A DNA stretch of 64,000 bases from Boesenbergia rotunda (taxonomy: Eukaryota; Streptophyta; Magnoliopsida; Zingiberales; Zingiberaceae): assembly GCA_024364735.1 (NCBI GenBank), contig JAGFNQ010005180.1:1-64000 (forward strand). The letters are read 5' to 3'. Position numbers and translations under genes: made by a program. Below the pieces are notes generated by a model that saw nothing but the letters and a program-made list of their open reading frames with translations, was not told the DNA's origin and searched no databases. Every line of letters begins with the position of its first letter. Position 1 is the first letter of the stretch. Positions 21,405 to 33,676 of this stretch are shown here, in pieces.

Positions 21405-22164
21405 CTAATGAACCTAATACTGCTGAGTTTGAGTTTAGTTCGTTAATATTAACGAGCTTTATTAAACGAGCTCGAACGAGCTTCTATCGAATCGAGCTTC
21501 GAATAGTTCACGAGCGGCTTGATTCATTTACAGCCCTAGCGCTTGGCAAGCCAGGTGCCTGTGGCTTCCCAAGCGCCTGGGAAGGTCCCAGCGCCTGGGA
21601 ATGGCAATTTCTATCCCTGCTATGATTTTGATGGTTCTAATGAAGTTTGACCACACATGGCAGGCGCCCGAGAAGCCAATATATAAAGGGGTTCGACCCC
21701 TCACTTGGAGACATCAACTTTCACATCCGCTAAAGCAGTCTATGCAAAATAAACGTGCTCAAGTCCAAGCTCTGCTACCAAGGAGGCTCCAGGAAGAAGT
21801 GCGCAGCGCTTCGGACTTCCAGAGTTGGTCGAGTTTTTTTATGGCTTGCATTTTATTTATGAGTTAAATTTATTTATTCTTTGTTTGTAATTCGAACTGT
21901 AAGACGGGTTTTTCCACCTTCGAAAAGTCTAGAAAGGAGACCAATAGTGGACTCACGATTGAGTGCTTAGGCCTTGGATGTAATAACCCTGGGGGGTTGG
22001 GAACCAAGTAAATCCCACGTGTTATCTTGTCTTTCTTTATTTTCGTTATTATTTTCCGCTGCGTACTAACCCTGATAGAAAGATGAAATTTTCCGACGAA
22101 ATTTCGGCAAACGCTCGAGTCAATATTCACCCCCCCCCCTCTATCGATTGGCACCAATCCTACA
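21405..22164 (+). mobile_element. SIRE-like copia LTR, 3' part, plus strand
   Basis: Ends CCAATCCTACA at 22164 after a C-run and TCTATCG, the common SIRE U5 end. It has TATATAAAGG at about 21681, preceded by GCGCCTGG-type palindromes (21540-21605 and 21660-21672). The first ~130 bp contains GAGCTCGAACGAGC-type inverted words. It is joined to copia pol without a primer site. As at 2419, the LTR end borders a truncated pol. Confidence 0.55.
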
Positions 22165-24852
22165 TATACAATAAACCTACCCAGACCAAAACTCAAATGC
22201 TACTTAACACAATAAGAAGAAACTTGACTATGACATAGGAGACTTGCCTATACCAACATTAGAAGCATACTAAAGACAAATAACATTGAACTAATTAAGG
22301 GACTAACAAAATTAGGAATTCTATAAATTAAATTTTATGACCCTTGTCAACAAGATAAACAAACATAATCAGTACACAAACCGACTAACTAAAATCGAGC
22401 CAACTCAATACTTGAACTTTTACATCTAGATCTATTTGACTCACATGGAAATAAAACTTTAAGTGGAAATACTTATTGTTTAGTCATAATTGACGACTAC
22501 TCTGGGTATACTTTGGTAAAATTCTTAAAATATAATCATGAAACTTTTGATATATTAAAAAACTTTTACAAATAAATAGAAAATAAAAAAGACTTAAAAA
22601 TCAAGAAAAAAAACAAGTGATAATGTTGGAGAATTTAAAAATTATAACTTTACAAATCTATGTATAGAAAATGAGTATCATCATGAATTCTCATCCCCAA
22701 AAACATTCCAACAAAATGGCCTAATAGAAAAAAAAAATAGAACTCTACAAGAAGCCTCAAGATCAATGTTAAATGAATTTAATCTACCAACCTATTTTTG
22801 GGTCGTAGCCATGAACATAGCTTGCTATTTTCAAAATAGAATCTTAATAAATAAGCTACAAAATAAAACACTCTTTGAAATCTATTTTAACAAAAAACCT
22901 AACTTAAAATACTTAAAAGTATTTGGATGCAATGTACACATTTTAAACATAAAAGATTACTTAAGAAAATTCACATCAAAAACTCAACAAGGAATATTTT
23001 TACGTTATTCATCAACTGGTAGGGCATATACGGTATATAACAAATCCACTCAAAATATTCAAGAAACAACTAATTTAACTTTTGATGAAAACCCTAATTT
23101 TAAAAACTCTAACCAAAAACAAATCAACTTTAATGAATCAAATGATGCTATTGATAATATTACTCAAGATAAAAATGAAACACAATAAGAAGAATACCAA
23201 AATGAAACTGACCCTAACCCTAGAATACTACGCACAAATCTAAATTGTCCAATTGACCAAATCATAAGAAACCTGGAACATAGCGTAGGAACTAGATCGG
23301 CCTTTAGAAACATAAGTCAAATAGTTTTAATCTCTAAAATAGAACCGAAGACCATAGAAGAAGCATTGACTGAACCTGACTGGGTGATTACAATACAAGA
23401 AGAATTGGCCCAATTTGAAAGAAATCAAGTTTGGGACTTAGTACCCCCACCTAAACATAAATTAGTTATAGATACTAAATGAGTTTTTAGAAATAAATTA
23501 GATGATCAAGACAAAATTATTAGAAACAAGGCTAGATTAGTTGCCAAGGGGTTTAGTCAAGTCAAAGGACTCGATTACAACGAGACTTATACCCTTGTCA
23601 CCAGACTTGAATCCATTAGAATGTTGCTAGCCTATGCAACATATAAAGGATTTAAGTTATACCAAATGGATATCAAATCCGTCTTCTTAAATATTTTAAT
23701 AAAAGAAGAAGTCTATGTAGATCAACCTCCTAGTTTTGAGGATTTAGAAAATCCTAATTATGTCTTAAAGTTGAAAAAGACTCTATATGGATTAAAACAA
23801 CCACCTAGGGATTAGTATGAAAGACTATCTAGCTTTCTAAGTTCAAAGGGTTTTAAAGAAGGACAAATTAACTCAACCTTATTTATAAAAACTCTTGACT
23901 CAGATATTTTCATTGCTCTGATATACGTAGATGACATGGTTTAACAAACTCTAAATTTCTAAAAGAATTTATAACCCTAATGGAAAAAGAATTTAAAATA
24001 AGACTTGTAGAACTTAATTTCTTTTTAGGATTACAAATAAAACAAACTTAAGAAGAAAACTTTGTGCACCAAAATAAACATACTAAGGAATTAATTAAAA
24101 TATTTGGAATGAACAATGCTAAAGACTTTAAAACACCCATGGCAACTAACACAATGATAGATAACGACCCAAATGGTAAAAGTAGATCTAAGGTACTATA
24201 GAAGTGCAATAGGAAGTTTATTATACTTAATTGCCAGTAGACCCGACATATTATTTGTAGTTAGTTTGTGTGCTACATATCAAACTTGTGCTTAAAAATC
24301 ACATTTAAAATATGTCAAAAGAATATTTAGATACCTTAAGGAAATAATCAACGTAGGAATATGGTATCCTAGAACAATAATTTTGAGCTAGTTGGATATT
24401 CAAATTCTAACTATGTTGATTGTAAGTTAGATAGAAAAAACATAAGTGAAGGATGACAACTATTAGGATTGTTCATAGTTAGTTGGTTTAGTAGAAAGCA
24501 ACATTGTGTTGTCTTATCCACCACTGAAGTTGAGTGCATAACAATGGTCATGTGTTACCCAACTATTATGGATGTCTCATACCTTAAAAGACTTTAACCT
24601 AGATTACAAAAATAAAAAACATTTATTGATACCATAAGTTAAATAAATTTAACAAAAAACTCAGTACATCACTCTAGAATAAAACACATAGAAGACAAAT
24701 ATCACTTTGTTAGTGATCATATCTCAAAAGAAAATATTGAACTTAATTATATAGATTCCAAATCAAGATTAACTAAAATATTCACCAAACCATTACATGA
24801 AACTGAATTTAGTAATCTAAGAAGACAATTAGGAATGTGCTTGTTAGAATAG
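22165..24852 (+). pseudogene. SIRE-like copia pol (integrase-RT-RNase H), copy B
   Basis: Decayed Ty1/copia polyprotein missing gag and protease. In order: GAG-pre-integrase remnant (GLTKLGIL), integrase core LDLFDSHGNKTLSG...VIIDDYSGYTLVKF and QQNGLIEKKNRTLQEASRSM, linker with LNCPIDQIIRNLEHSV (a SIRE/Maximus-like hinge), RT with QMDIKSVFLN, KLKKTLYGLKQPPRD and IALIYVDDMV, then a frame-broken RNase H and the tail IFTKPLHETEFSNLRRQLGM with TAG at 24850. Many stops and small indels are present. Copy A retains only the part from about 24056 on. Confidence 0.85.
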
Positions 24853-26098
24853 GCTTTTACTTGTACAAATATTTTTGAAATTCTAGTTTTTAAAATTTTC
24901 TTTACCTTTTGCAAATTCCCAAAACTTAGGGTTTTCAAAATTTAGAATGGAACTAGCCTAGGTCTTATCTTAGTATGAATGCACCTATAGTTTTAGGCAA
25001 CCAACATCTCACAAGTACATTAGGGTACCTTGCTTGTGTTTCATAAACCTAGAAATAAGGGAGATCCTTAGGGCTCAGCCAAGATTTCAGATGCTTATGT
25101 CTGTGCATCGCTATAAATCAAAGACTTTAAACATAGATTAATCAAGTTGAGCTAGTATCAAACCCAATTCTCAACTTGACTAACTTTTAGTCACACAAGT
25201 TGATATCTTATAGTAATCAACTAAGTACTAAAGTTAGACATTTCATATAAGTACTTTTTCTAGTACCATTCTATGCTTGGACTTTAGGGCAACTTTTTTA
25301 AAAAGAAAATGTCAACCTAAGGGGGAGCATCAAATTTCAGAATTTTAATTTTAATTAAAATTTCAAACAATTTTTTAAAATATATATATATATTAACCTT
25401 AAATAAATTTATATTTAATTTTTAACCTAACCTAAAAAACAAATATTTATTTTAAACAAATTTCAAAAAAACATAAACTTAATTAAAATTTTAAACAAAA
25501 TTTTCAAACTTAAACTTCATTTTAAAACTTAAACTAATTTTTAAAATTTTCAAACTTAAACTTAATCTTAAAACTTAAACTAATTTTTAAAATTTTCAAA
25601 CTTAAACTTAATCTTAAAACTTAAACTAATTTTTAAAATTTTTAAACTTAAACTAATTTTTAAATTTTAAATAAATTTTCAACCTTAAACTTAATTTTAA
25701 AACTTAAACTAATTTTAAACTTTAAATAAACTTTTAATTTTAACCTAAACTGACTTTTCAAACTTTAAAACTTAAACCTTAATTTATTTTAACAGTTAAG
25801 TTAATTTTGAAATTTAAAAATTTTCAAACATATTTTAAATATTTTTAAAGAATCTTCAAAACTTGAAATTTCTAAAATATATTCATAGGAAGGTGAATGC
25901 TTTAAACTTACTTTTTGAAACAAACATCCTATTTGTAATCCCATATTTTGATATTAGTTAAAGGGGGAGAGATATCGCATGCAAGAGGACGTTTATTTGA
26001 GTGGGAGTTATTTCATTGTCTTTTCTTAATTATACTATCCTATCTTATTTAACTTAACTATGAACCAAGTTGCCAAACATCAAAAAGGAAAAAATTAT
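24853..26098 (+). repeat. AT-rich 3' spacer of the SIRE-like element, copy B
   Basis: No gene. Degenerate ACTTAAACTAATTTTTAAA-like repeats (about 25480-25800) between pol and the 3' LTR. It is homologous to 3213-3510 plus 4969-5882, and contains the empty site of the solo LTR at about 25137-25145. Confidence 0.7.
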
Positions 26099-27405
26099 TG
26101 ATGTAGGGTGCACAACAGTCAAACCTATGTTTTGATGTTAGCAAAGGTTCAAGTTAAATCTTGTTATTATACGATGAAGCTAAAAAGTGTGAAAGAAGAT
26201 TACCTATGTGAAGCCCTAGTTGCGGCTAGACAAAAGTCTTAGCGATTGTGAAAATCAGGCAGGAAGCCCAGATGGGTTGACGTATGGCAGGAAATCTCGG
26301 TAGGTCTAGAGAACTCGATACCGAGCAAGTGGAAGCCCTAGTAGGTCGATCCGATGCCAAGCAGTGAAATTCAAATAGGTCTGAGAGACCCGATGTTTGG
26401 TAGGTGGGTGGGGTAAGCACCTTGAGGAGAGTGTTGTGAGGTCATGTCTCAATGGGACAGCCTTAGGTGCTTATCTAAGTAGAGAAACCTACGAAGGTTT
26501 CTAAGTTGAGATCATGACAGGTCTTACTGCCACTTACTCATGCATACCATATTTGTTTCTGTGCTAGTTCTATTCTGCAGGATTAATTCTCAATATACTA
26601 TTTGTGTTGTACTAACAATTTCATGTAGATTAGTCAAAGAAAGTTGATCAAAGGTTCAATCGACTGAATGAGTGGATCGATCGACCGAACCAATCTGATT
26701 AAGCCAAATTAGGCATATTTCAGACAAATCAGTCGATGGATGCACGTTTGGTTTGGCGTGGCTACACAGAAGGAAGCTTTTTCCATCGACTGATCAATAG
26801 GATCAGTCGACCGGATGATTTTATTATAGTGCCAACCAAATGAAGGAAAGAAGGAATGGCACGGGGTTTGGTTGACCAAACTAGAAGTTTCATTGACCGA
26901 AAGAATTAGTCGACTGAACAATTTTTCAGTCGACCGAACCACATCTATAAAAGGAGCTCAAGACTAGTACACTCATTATCTCTTTCACTTGCCCTACACT
27001 CCCTTCCTGTGTCGATGAACTATTCACACTCTGTTGTTACGACGCCGGGAAGCTCTCCGACACGCTATGCTCAAGATCACACTTTTGTGTCGGTATTCTT
27101 GTTTTTATTTTTGTACTTGTACTTGAATCTTAAAAGGGAGTTAGTAGGTTGTTACTAACCTCCCTTATATCTTGTACAATATTACTTTCTTCGAAAGTTT
27201 TTTGGAAAAAGAATTATAGTGGATTATCCAATGAAAGTGGTCAAGGACTACGAATCTTGAAGTAGGAGGCTCCAAAGGCTCTGAATCAAGTAAAAGAAAA
27301 GGAGTACTTAATTTTTCACTACTTTACTTTATTTTACGTTATCGAAAAAAAAGATTTATGAATGATCGAGATTCACCCCCTCTCTCGGTTTCCAACGATC
27401 CTACA
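26099..27405 (+). mobile_element. SIRE-like copia 3' LTR, copy B
   Basis: TGATGTAGGGTGC...CGATCCTACA, 1,307 bp, parallel to 5883-7206. GTCGAC-type palindromes lie at 26655-26940 and TATAAAA at 26946-26952. Palindromes are more eroded than in copy A (TTCAGTCGACCGAA beside the TATA box). Confidence 0.82.
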
Positions 27406-30237
27406 GATTCAACTTCTAGATATGACTTTATTTGCATGTTGGATGCTTATCAAGGTTATCATTAAGTCCCTTTGGCACAGGATGGCCAAGAAAAAGTTAG
27501 TTTCGTCACCTCAGATAGAACATTTGTTACAATATTATGTCATTTGGATTAAAAAATACATGGGCTACTTACCAACGGATGATGAATAAGATATTCAAGC
27601 ATCAATTCGGTTAGAATGTGGAGGTTTATATAGATGATATCCTCATCAAAACCAGGCTAGGAGTGGATTTGATAAATGATATAGCAAAAACATTCAGTAC
27701 CCTAAGAACCCATGGTCTCAAGTTGAACCCGAGCAAATGTTTATTCGGCATCAATAGTGGGCATTTTCTCGAATACATGATGACTGAAAAAGGAATCAAA
27801 GCTAATCCAGAGAAAGTTTAGGCACTTCAAGATATGTCTCCCCCTCGCAATATTCGAGAAGTGCAGAGGCTGGTTGGTTGCATCATGGCACTCTCTCGAT
27901 TTATCTTTAGGTCGGTCGATTGAATCCTTCCATTCTTCAAAGTTCTCTGAAAATCTTTCAAGTTCGAGTGGGATGAGAAATGTGATCAAGCTTTTAGGGA
28001 GCTCAAAGTATATTTATCTGAATTACTTGTTCTCTACAAACATATGATGGGGGAAAACTTATTACTCTATCTCTCGGCAACTGAGCAGGTTGTCGGTTCG
28101 ACTTTATTACGTGAAGAAGGGAACACTCAATACCTTATCTACTTCTTTAATCATTTATTAAAAGATATTTAGGGTCGGTATACTCTTCTAGAGAAGCTGA
28201 CTTAATGATTAGTTTTAACTACTTGACAGTTGAGGCCATACTTCCTGTGAAATCTATTATCGTTCTCACCAGCAGTCAACTAGGACAAGTATTGACCACG
28301 CCTAAAGCTTCAGGGTGTTGATTAAATGGATGATAGAGCTAAGTGTGTGAGACATATATTATCAACCCCGAAAGGCCATAAAGGCTTAAGTCTTGGTAGA
28401 TTTCATGGCAGAAGCAACTTACTCCGATTCAGAAAATGTATGGAAAATATAAGTGGATGGTTCTTCTACTCTACAAACTAGTGGGGTCGAAATATTACTA
28501 ATATCTCCTCATAAAGATGTAGTACAACTATCAATTCAGATAAATTTTCGGGCTTTTAACAATGAGGTTGAATATGAAGTTACTCACTGGACTCCAAGTA
28601 GCTAAACTAGTGGGCATGTCCAAGGTTATCATCCACTCCAATTCACAACTAGTTACCCAATTGATTAAAGGGCATTTTGAAATCCGAAATGACTGACTGA
28701 GACATTATCTGGATGCATTCGGTCAGTTGAAGGTAGATTTCAAGAGGTTACTTTACAAAAGATACCCTGGGTGGACAATTTTAAGGCAGATGAGTTAGCT
28801 AAATTGACAAATGCTTTGGCCACTTGGACTCTGGAGGATTCCATTTCTCAAGTGATGCTAGTGGCTCAAATTGACAAAGAAGTTGCTTAACGGAAGGATG
28901 ATGATTGGAGAAGTCCCCTAATTTCTTTTCTCCAGAGGGTGTTCTACAGACTAACCCAAGTCAAGTTCAATTAATAAAAAGGTGGGCCACTAGGTTCAAT
29001 CTAGTCGGAGATCATCTGTATCACGAGCCTTCTCTCATGCCCTCTTGAAATGACTCAGGCCCGAGGATATTGATTATGTCATACAAGAAATCTATTAAGG
29101 TATATATGGCAATCACACTAGAGGCTGAGCGTTGACGCGAAAAATATTACTAGCAAGATACTTTTGGCCTACCCTGCAAGAGGATGCGACAAAATTAGTA
29201 GTTGCGTGTGAACTTTGCCAAAAGCATCAATATGTCTCTTATTACCCCCATTGAGTTTCTCATAACATCAGTCGTTTCTTGCCCATTTGATTAGTGGATA
29301 ATGGACATAGTGGGTCCTTTCCTGACTGAGCCACAATAAAAGAAATCAATGAGGAATGGATATAGTGGGCTCTTTCCCGACTAGGTCGCCACAAAAGAAA
29401 CTCCTCCTGGTTCTTGTTGACTATTTCTCCAAATGGGTCAAGGGTGAAGATCTAGCTCAGATTATAGAAGCAGTAATGATGAAGGTTCCATGGCAGAATG
29501 TCATTTGCCGATTTAGAATCCCACATAAATTATTATTTGATAATAGACACTAGTTTTAGGGTCGTAAGATTAAGGGATGATATGAGGAACTCGACATTTA
29601 GCAAGCCTTTATCTCAGTAGCTTACCCTTAAAGTAATGGACAAGAGGAGATGGTGAATCGGGAGATTATTCAGGGCCTCAAAGTCAAACTAGATCATGTC
29701 AAAGGGATTTGGGTGGAAGAAGTTCCCATCATCCTCTAGGCCTAACGACCACCCAGAGAGAGAGAGTACCGGTCAAACCCCATTTCACTTGGTTTTTGGA
29801 GGGAAAGTCGTCATTCAAGTAGAGGTAGGGGAGGAAGCCCTACAGAGGTATGTATATAGTGAAGAGATCAATAATCAGAACTGACTCCTTCAACTTGACC
29901 TTGTAACAGAAGTCAAAGATAAAATGACCACCCAATTAATGATATATAAACAATGGATGAAACAAACATACAACAGGAGAGTAATTCCTCGATCATTCCA
30001 AGTGGGAGATCTTGTGTGGAGAAAAGTAAATTCTGTTGGTGTGTCCACAAGCTTGATCCACAATGGGGAGGTCCTTACTGGGTCATAGGCAAGTTAGCAA
30101 CTGGGAGCTATTATCTTCAAGAGTTAGATGGGAAGAAGTCAAAAAGGCCATGGAGTGTCGTTCACTTGCAGCCCTATAAAGCAGCAGGTATATTGGCTTC
30201 CTCCAATGCAACCTCTAGATTTGCGAGGCTTCCTTGA
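27406..30237 (+). pseudogene. Tat/Retand-like gypsy pol, copy B
   Basis: Uninterrupted counterpart of 7207-7547 plus 9374-11877. RT with MLDAYQGYH and VYIDDILIKTRLGV (about 27620-27660), NPSKCLFGINSGHFLEYMM, RNase H remnants including the second, Tat-type RNase H (about 28450-28700), and the integrase core MDIVGSFPTRSPQKKLLLVL...VDYFSKWVKGEDL (from 29356). The C-terminus has NRRVIPRSFQVGDLVWRKVN and a tail ending TGA at 30235. It starts immediately after the copia LTR, so the N-terminal half of the element lies elsewhere or is lost. Multiple stops. Confidence 0.82.
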
Positions 30238-30265
30238 GTATGTTGTGAGGCTTCCTTGAGTATGT
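30222..30265. repeat. 22-bp tandem duplication at the pol end
   Basis: Two adjacent copies of a 22-bp unit (30222-30243 and 30244-30265, one difference) spanning the pol stop codon. Copy A has one unit. Confidence 0.85.
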
Positions 30266-30945
30266 TGGAACTCAAGGTAGTGTTCCCCGGTCACTAATGA
30301 CCGGGTCCACTCATACCACAGGAAAAGGGGAGGATTGCTAGCCATGAAAGACCACGTAGAAGAAAAATACCGCGATAATAACTTACAAAGGGGGCAACAC
30401 AAATAGGTTGGAGGTTGGTGGTGGTGAGAAGCACTGCTGAGATGGCGAGCATGAAGACAAATGCAGTAAGCAGTAGATTCTCAATGACCTAATTTAGACT
30501 TTTTTCCTTCGATTGCCATCGTTGGATCAACGGATAAGACAAAGGTGTCGTCGCTTCTCAATCGTCCAATTGGGCATATAAGTCGGGACGGATATTTGAT
30601 CATCATGATTCTTGTCAAAAAGTATTCTCCGCATTCTCCTCAGAAGTTGGGCTGTCGCTAAATGACGAATTGGTGGCACACCTCGAGCTCTGCATAGTAT
30701 GATAAACATCACACGCCAATTAATGCCATCCCATAATGCCTTAACCGCATGTCATGCACCCCTTTGATATTGTATCATGCCTCATTAATGCACATTCTCT
30801 TTCTAATCTCAAAAGGTGCTCATCAATTAATACAGGCGATTTTTCATCTATCACACGTTGCGTAATGGGTATGAACAGTCGATCACCACAAGTTCATCAA
30901 GTCAATCTGTTTACACCTTCTTCAACTGGACTTGATGTGGAGGCT
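30266..30945 (-). pseudogene. Remnant of the Tat antisense ORF, copy B
   Basis: Only the upstream end (minus strand SNPPLFLWYEWTRSLVTGEH) and the small ORF at 30527-30712 (RARGVPPIRHL, LRRMRRILFDKNHDDQ) remain. About 1.6 kb present in copy A (11888-13508) is missing, with a 3-bp CTC microhomology at the junction. Confidence 0.65.
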
Positions 30946-31031
30946 TGTGATGTGTCAGAATGGGTAAACCTCCATGTGCCCCTTTGAAGGTCAAGATGTG
31001 TGGTTACGTGGCGGAAATTGTAAAAGATGAC
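30946..31031 (+). mobile_element. Start of Tat-like 3' LTR, copy B
   Basis: TGTGATGTGTCAG after the polypurine tract GATGTGGAGGCT. Parallel to 14181 onward, cut at 31032 by another element's LTR. Confidence 0.7.
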
Positions 31032-32756
31032 TGATAATTACCATTTTATTGATTATTTTAGGCTCTAAAATCCATGTTTGATCCACATTTTATACGCTTA
31101 AGTTTGTATTTACATAAGGTTTCATGAATTCTTTAGATTTTGGCTTTTGATTCAAATCTTTCTATATTTGAGATATTTTTGGTATTAATTGTGAATCTAA
31201 TTTTGTAGGCTTCAAATGATCATGAACCTAGATCGGATTGGGTCAAACTTGAGTCAGAATTGGATCCGGATCAAAGTGATCAAGCTTGGATTAATATGAG
31301 CCGTCTGATCAAGAAACGGCTAGAATTGAACCATCGGTCAACTTCTGATCAATCCAAGTTCAAGATAGAGTTAATCATGACCACTGATCAAGATCTAAAA
31401 ATTTCATCCAAACCAGAAGCAATTTAACCGTTGAATCAAGCTCAAGGTGTTCTAGACCATCCAAGCAAGAGAAGGAAATATCTGGGCCATCCGCCACAGA
31501 TCTAGTTGATCCGAGCTAAGGACAGGTAGATCAGAACCACAGATCAAGATCTGGGGAGTTTGGTTCAGATCGGAGCAGATCCGACCGTTGGATGAGATCG
31601 GGACAATCTCAACCATTGAATTTCAAATGGGACATTTAAATGCAGAATTCCCTCTTCTCTTCGGGGTCGTCGCATCGCAGAGCTTCCATCGCCAGTGGTA
31701 GAATATCCAGTTTTCTTCATTGTTCATCATTTTTCCATCAGTTTTCTTCGTAGATCGCGTGGCAACCACATCAAATTCGTTGTCTTCAAGGGTTCGGATC
31801 ATCAAGGTAAGTTTTCAAGGTTCGTTTGCTAACAAATCTTTGCAGCTGAAGGAGTTAAGGTGGGGGTTCCGCCGAAGCTACTGAGACCCGATCGATCCTT
31901 TCTGATTGCTGATTTTTGTCGCCTGAGGCTGTTGGAGCAACGTAGAGGGGTTCTCGAAGGTGTTCTGGGAGTTTCCGAGGACGAACGCAAATCAGCCAAT
32001 CGAGAAGGGAGAGTTCGGGAATTGCTTTCAGCTACTGACCGATCGGGTTGATCGGACAGGGAGGACTCTGATCGGTCCCGTGACCGATCAGAGGAAGGCC
32101 TGATCGGTCGGGTTGACCGATTAGGAAGGGCAAAACAGAGCAGATGAGCAGGGGAGCTTTCCTTAGTGGTTTTTGAGCTAGGGGGTTCATAGCTCAACCT
32201 TCGTGTGATGGCGAAGGGAAGTCTTGGATATAAATTGATTTGATGTCTTAATTTAGGATAATTTTGTTTCAAGCATTTACTATCTTTAAGTTGTTCTAAT
32301 TGTTCCATTACATTTCAAGTCATGTGCTTAAGCCTAGATTTGTTCTAGTTTCTTTTAATCTGCAGTTTCTTTCATGCAATTAGTTTTTTGCAATTTATTA
32401 CCTGCAATTAGCTCTTTAAGTTCAATTCTATAATTTGGCTTTAATTGTTTAGTTGCTAATCTGGGTTAAGTCTAGTTCTTGCAATTTTCTTATTCATTCC
32501 ATGCTTAGTTGAGTTCATTCCAGTTTATTTCATATTGTCATTTCATTTTCTTGCCAAAACCCCATTTTATCCAGAAAACCCAATAATCAAACGATAAATA
32601 AACTTGCAAGCTCGAGTTAAACACTTCAACTAGTCCTTGGAAAAATACGACCTGAGGCCCCTCTACTACATTTCTATCTTGTTAGCCAAAGAGTTTTTAG
32701 CTTTATAAATATGTAAATTTGTGTGCTCATCGTGACATTGGTATTGGGTACCATCA
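31032..32756 (+). mobile_element. Athila-like gypsy 5' LTR
   Basis: 1,725 bp, TGATAATTACC...GGTACCATCA with complementary TGAT/ATCA ends, followed after six bases by a tRNA-Asp primer site. It is inserted in the Tat-like LTR after AAAGATGAC; the far side is not visible. The interior includes strong GATCGGTC hairpins (32066-32125). An antisense reading frame (31829-32308) is open but is best explained by base composition. Confidence 0.78.
32066..32125. repeat. Two GATCGGTC hairpins in the Athila-like LTR
   Basis: A perfect 12-bp stem CTCTGATCGGTC/GACCGATCAGAG around CCGT (32066-32093), and an 11-bp stem with one G-T pair around GGGTT (32099-32125). A weaker relative lies at 32037-32056. Confidence 0.85.
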
Positions 32757-32762
32757 AATTTT

Positions 32763-32780
32763 TGGCGTCGTTGCCGGGGA
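32763..32780 (+). other. Primer binding site, tRNA-Asp type
   Basis: TGGCGTCGTTGCCGGGGA, one base off the usual Athila-type TGGCGCCGTTGCCGGGGA. Confidence 0.85.
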
Positions 32781-32966
32781 ATAACTAGTTGAGTTTGTTT
32801 AATTTTAGCTTGTGTTTAATATTTATATTCTTTGATTCTATTTTATTTGCTCTATCTTTTTGTATATGGTTGCTGCCATTTTGTTTGTTTTGTGACAGGA
32901 CTGCAGGTGGTGATCTTAAGAGTTTGAAAAGCTATTGAAAATCTTTCTACTCATTTAAGCAGAACC

Positions 32967-33487
32967 ATGGCAGAATATCAGTATTTCCAGAACTTTCAGC
33001 AGCCTTATCAGAATTATCAGCAACCTTATTCTCAATTCCAGAATTGTCAACAAAATTTTCAACCATTCCAGCCTTGTCAAGATTACCAGCAGCCGAATTA
33101 TCAATTTCAACCTCAATTTCAACAATTTCCGCATGATTTTCAGCAGAGTCAGCCTTTCCAACAATTTCAGCAGCCCTATTCGAATTCTCAACAAAACCAA
33201 CCTTGGAGTCAACCACAACAGCAATTTCAACCACAATTTCAAAATTTTCAGCAAGGTTACAACCATAATCAGCAAGGTTTTCAACCATACAATCAGAGTT
33301 TTTCACCTCCACAATTTCAGCCATCACCACAACAATTTCAACCTCAGAATCAGAATTCTCAGAGCTACAATTCTCAGCAATTCCAATCAAATTCCCAGCC
33401 TAATTTTCATCAATTCCAGCAGCCAAATCAATCATTTGATCAGCCCCAACAGCTTCATTTTCAGAGTTCACAGCTTACTTATAATTT
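32967..33487 (+). pseudogene. Glutamine-rich ORF of the Athila-like element, cut by Tekay LTR
   Basis: Opens at ATG 32967 about 190 bp after the primer site: MAEYQYFQNFQQPYQNYQQP, then irregular FQ, QQPYQ and QFQP repeats with almost no charged residues and very high Gln, Phe, Asn, Pro and Tyr content. No stop for about 173 codons until the Tekay-type LTR begins at 33488; the last residues of the open frame come from that LTR. No zinc knuckle or gag core is visible before the break. It could be an N-terminal low-complexity part of gag or an extra ORF. Function unknown; a prion-like disordered composition is evident. Confidence 0.65.
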
Positions 33488-33621
33488 TGTAACGCCCGAA
33501 AATTCTCGAAACTAATTTTAGAAATATCTTAGAATTTATTCCGAATTTATGGATATTTTTATAGAATTTTTCCATAAACGAAAGTGGCAAAAAGGGATAA
33601 AAAGTAAAATTCGAGTAAGTG

Positions 33622-33676
33622 GGATTTGATCCCTTGACCTACAATTGAAAGGGGAAGAGACTTACCAAGTGGATTA
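33622..33676 (-). repeat. Degenerate tRNA-like module near the LTR start
   Basis: The minus strand has a B-box-like GGATCAAATCC (33622-33632 in plus coordinates) and, upstream of it, a weak A-box TAATCCACTTGG (33665-33676). The position matches the better A-box module in element B (45421-45432). Confidence 0.45.

Noticed and set aside
21420..21540. GAGCTCGAACGAGC inverted words as a possible small DNA transposon
   Set aside because: No terminal inverted repeats or target duplication could be defined; it may simply belong to the adjoining LTR.
31829..32308. A 159-codon Ser/Arg-rich minus-strand ORF
   Set aside because: It overlaps the GATCGGTC hairpins of an Athila-like LTR; composition explains the open frame and no domain is seen.
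32955..33390. Leucine-rich and Val/Glu-rich antisense ORFs over the glutamine-rich ORF
   Set aside because: They are the complementary frames of CAA/CAG/TTT-type codon repeats; the plus frame starts right after a primer site leader.
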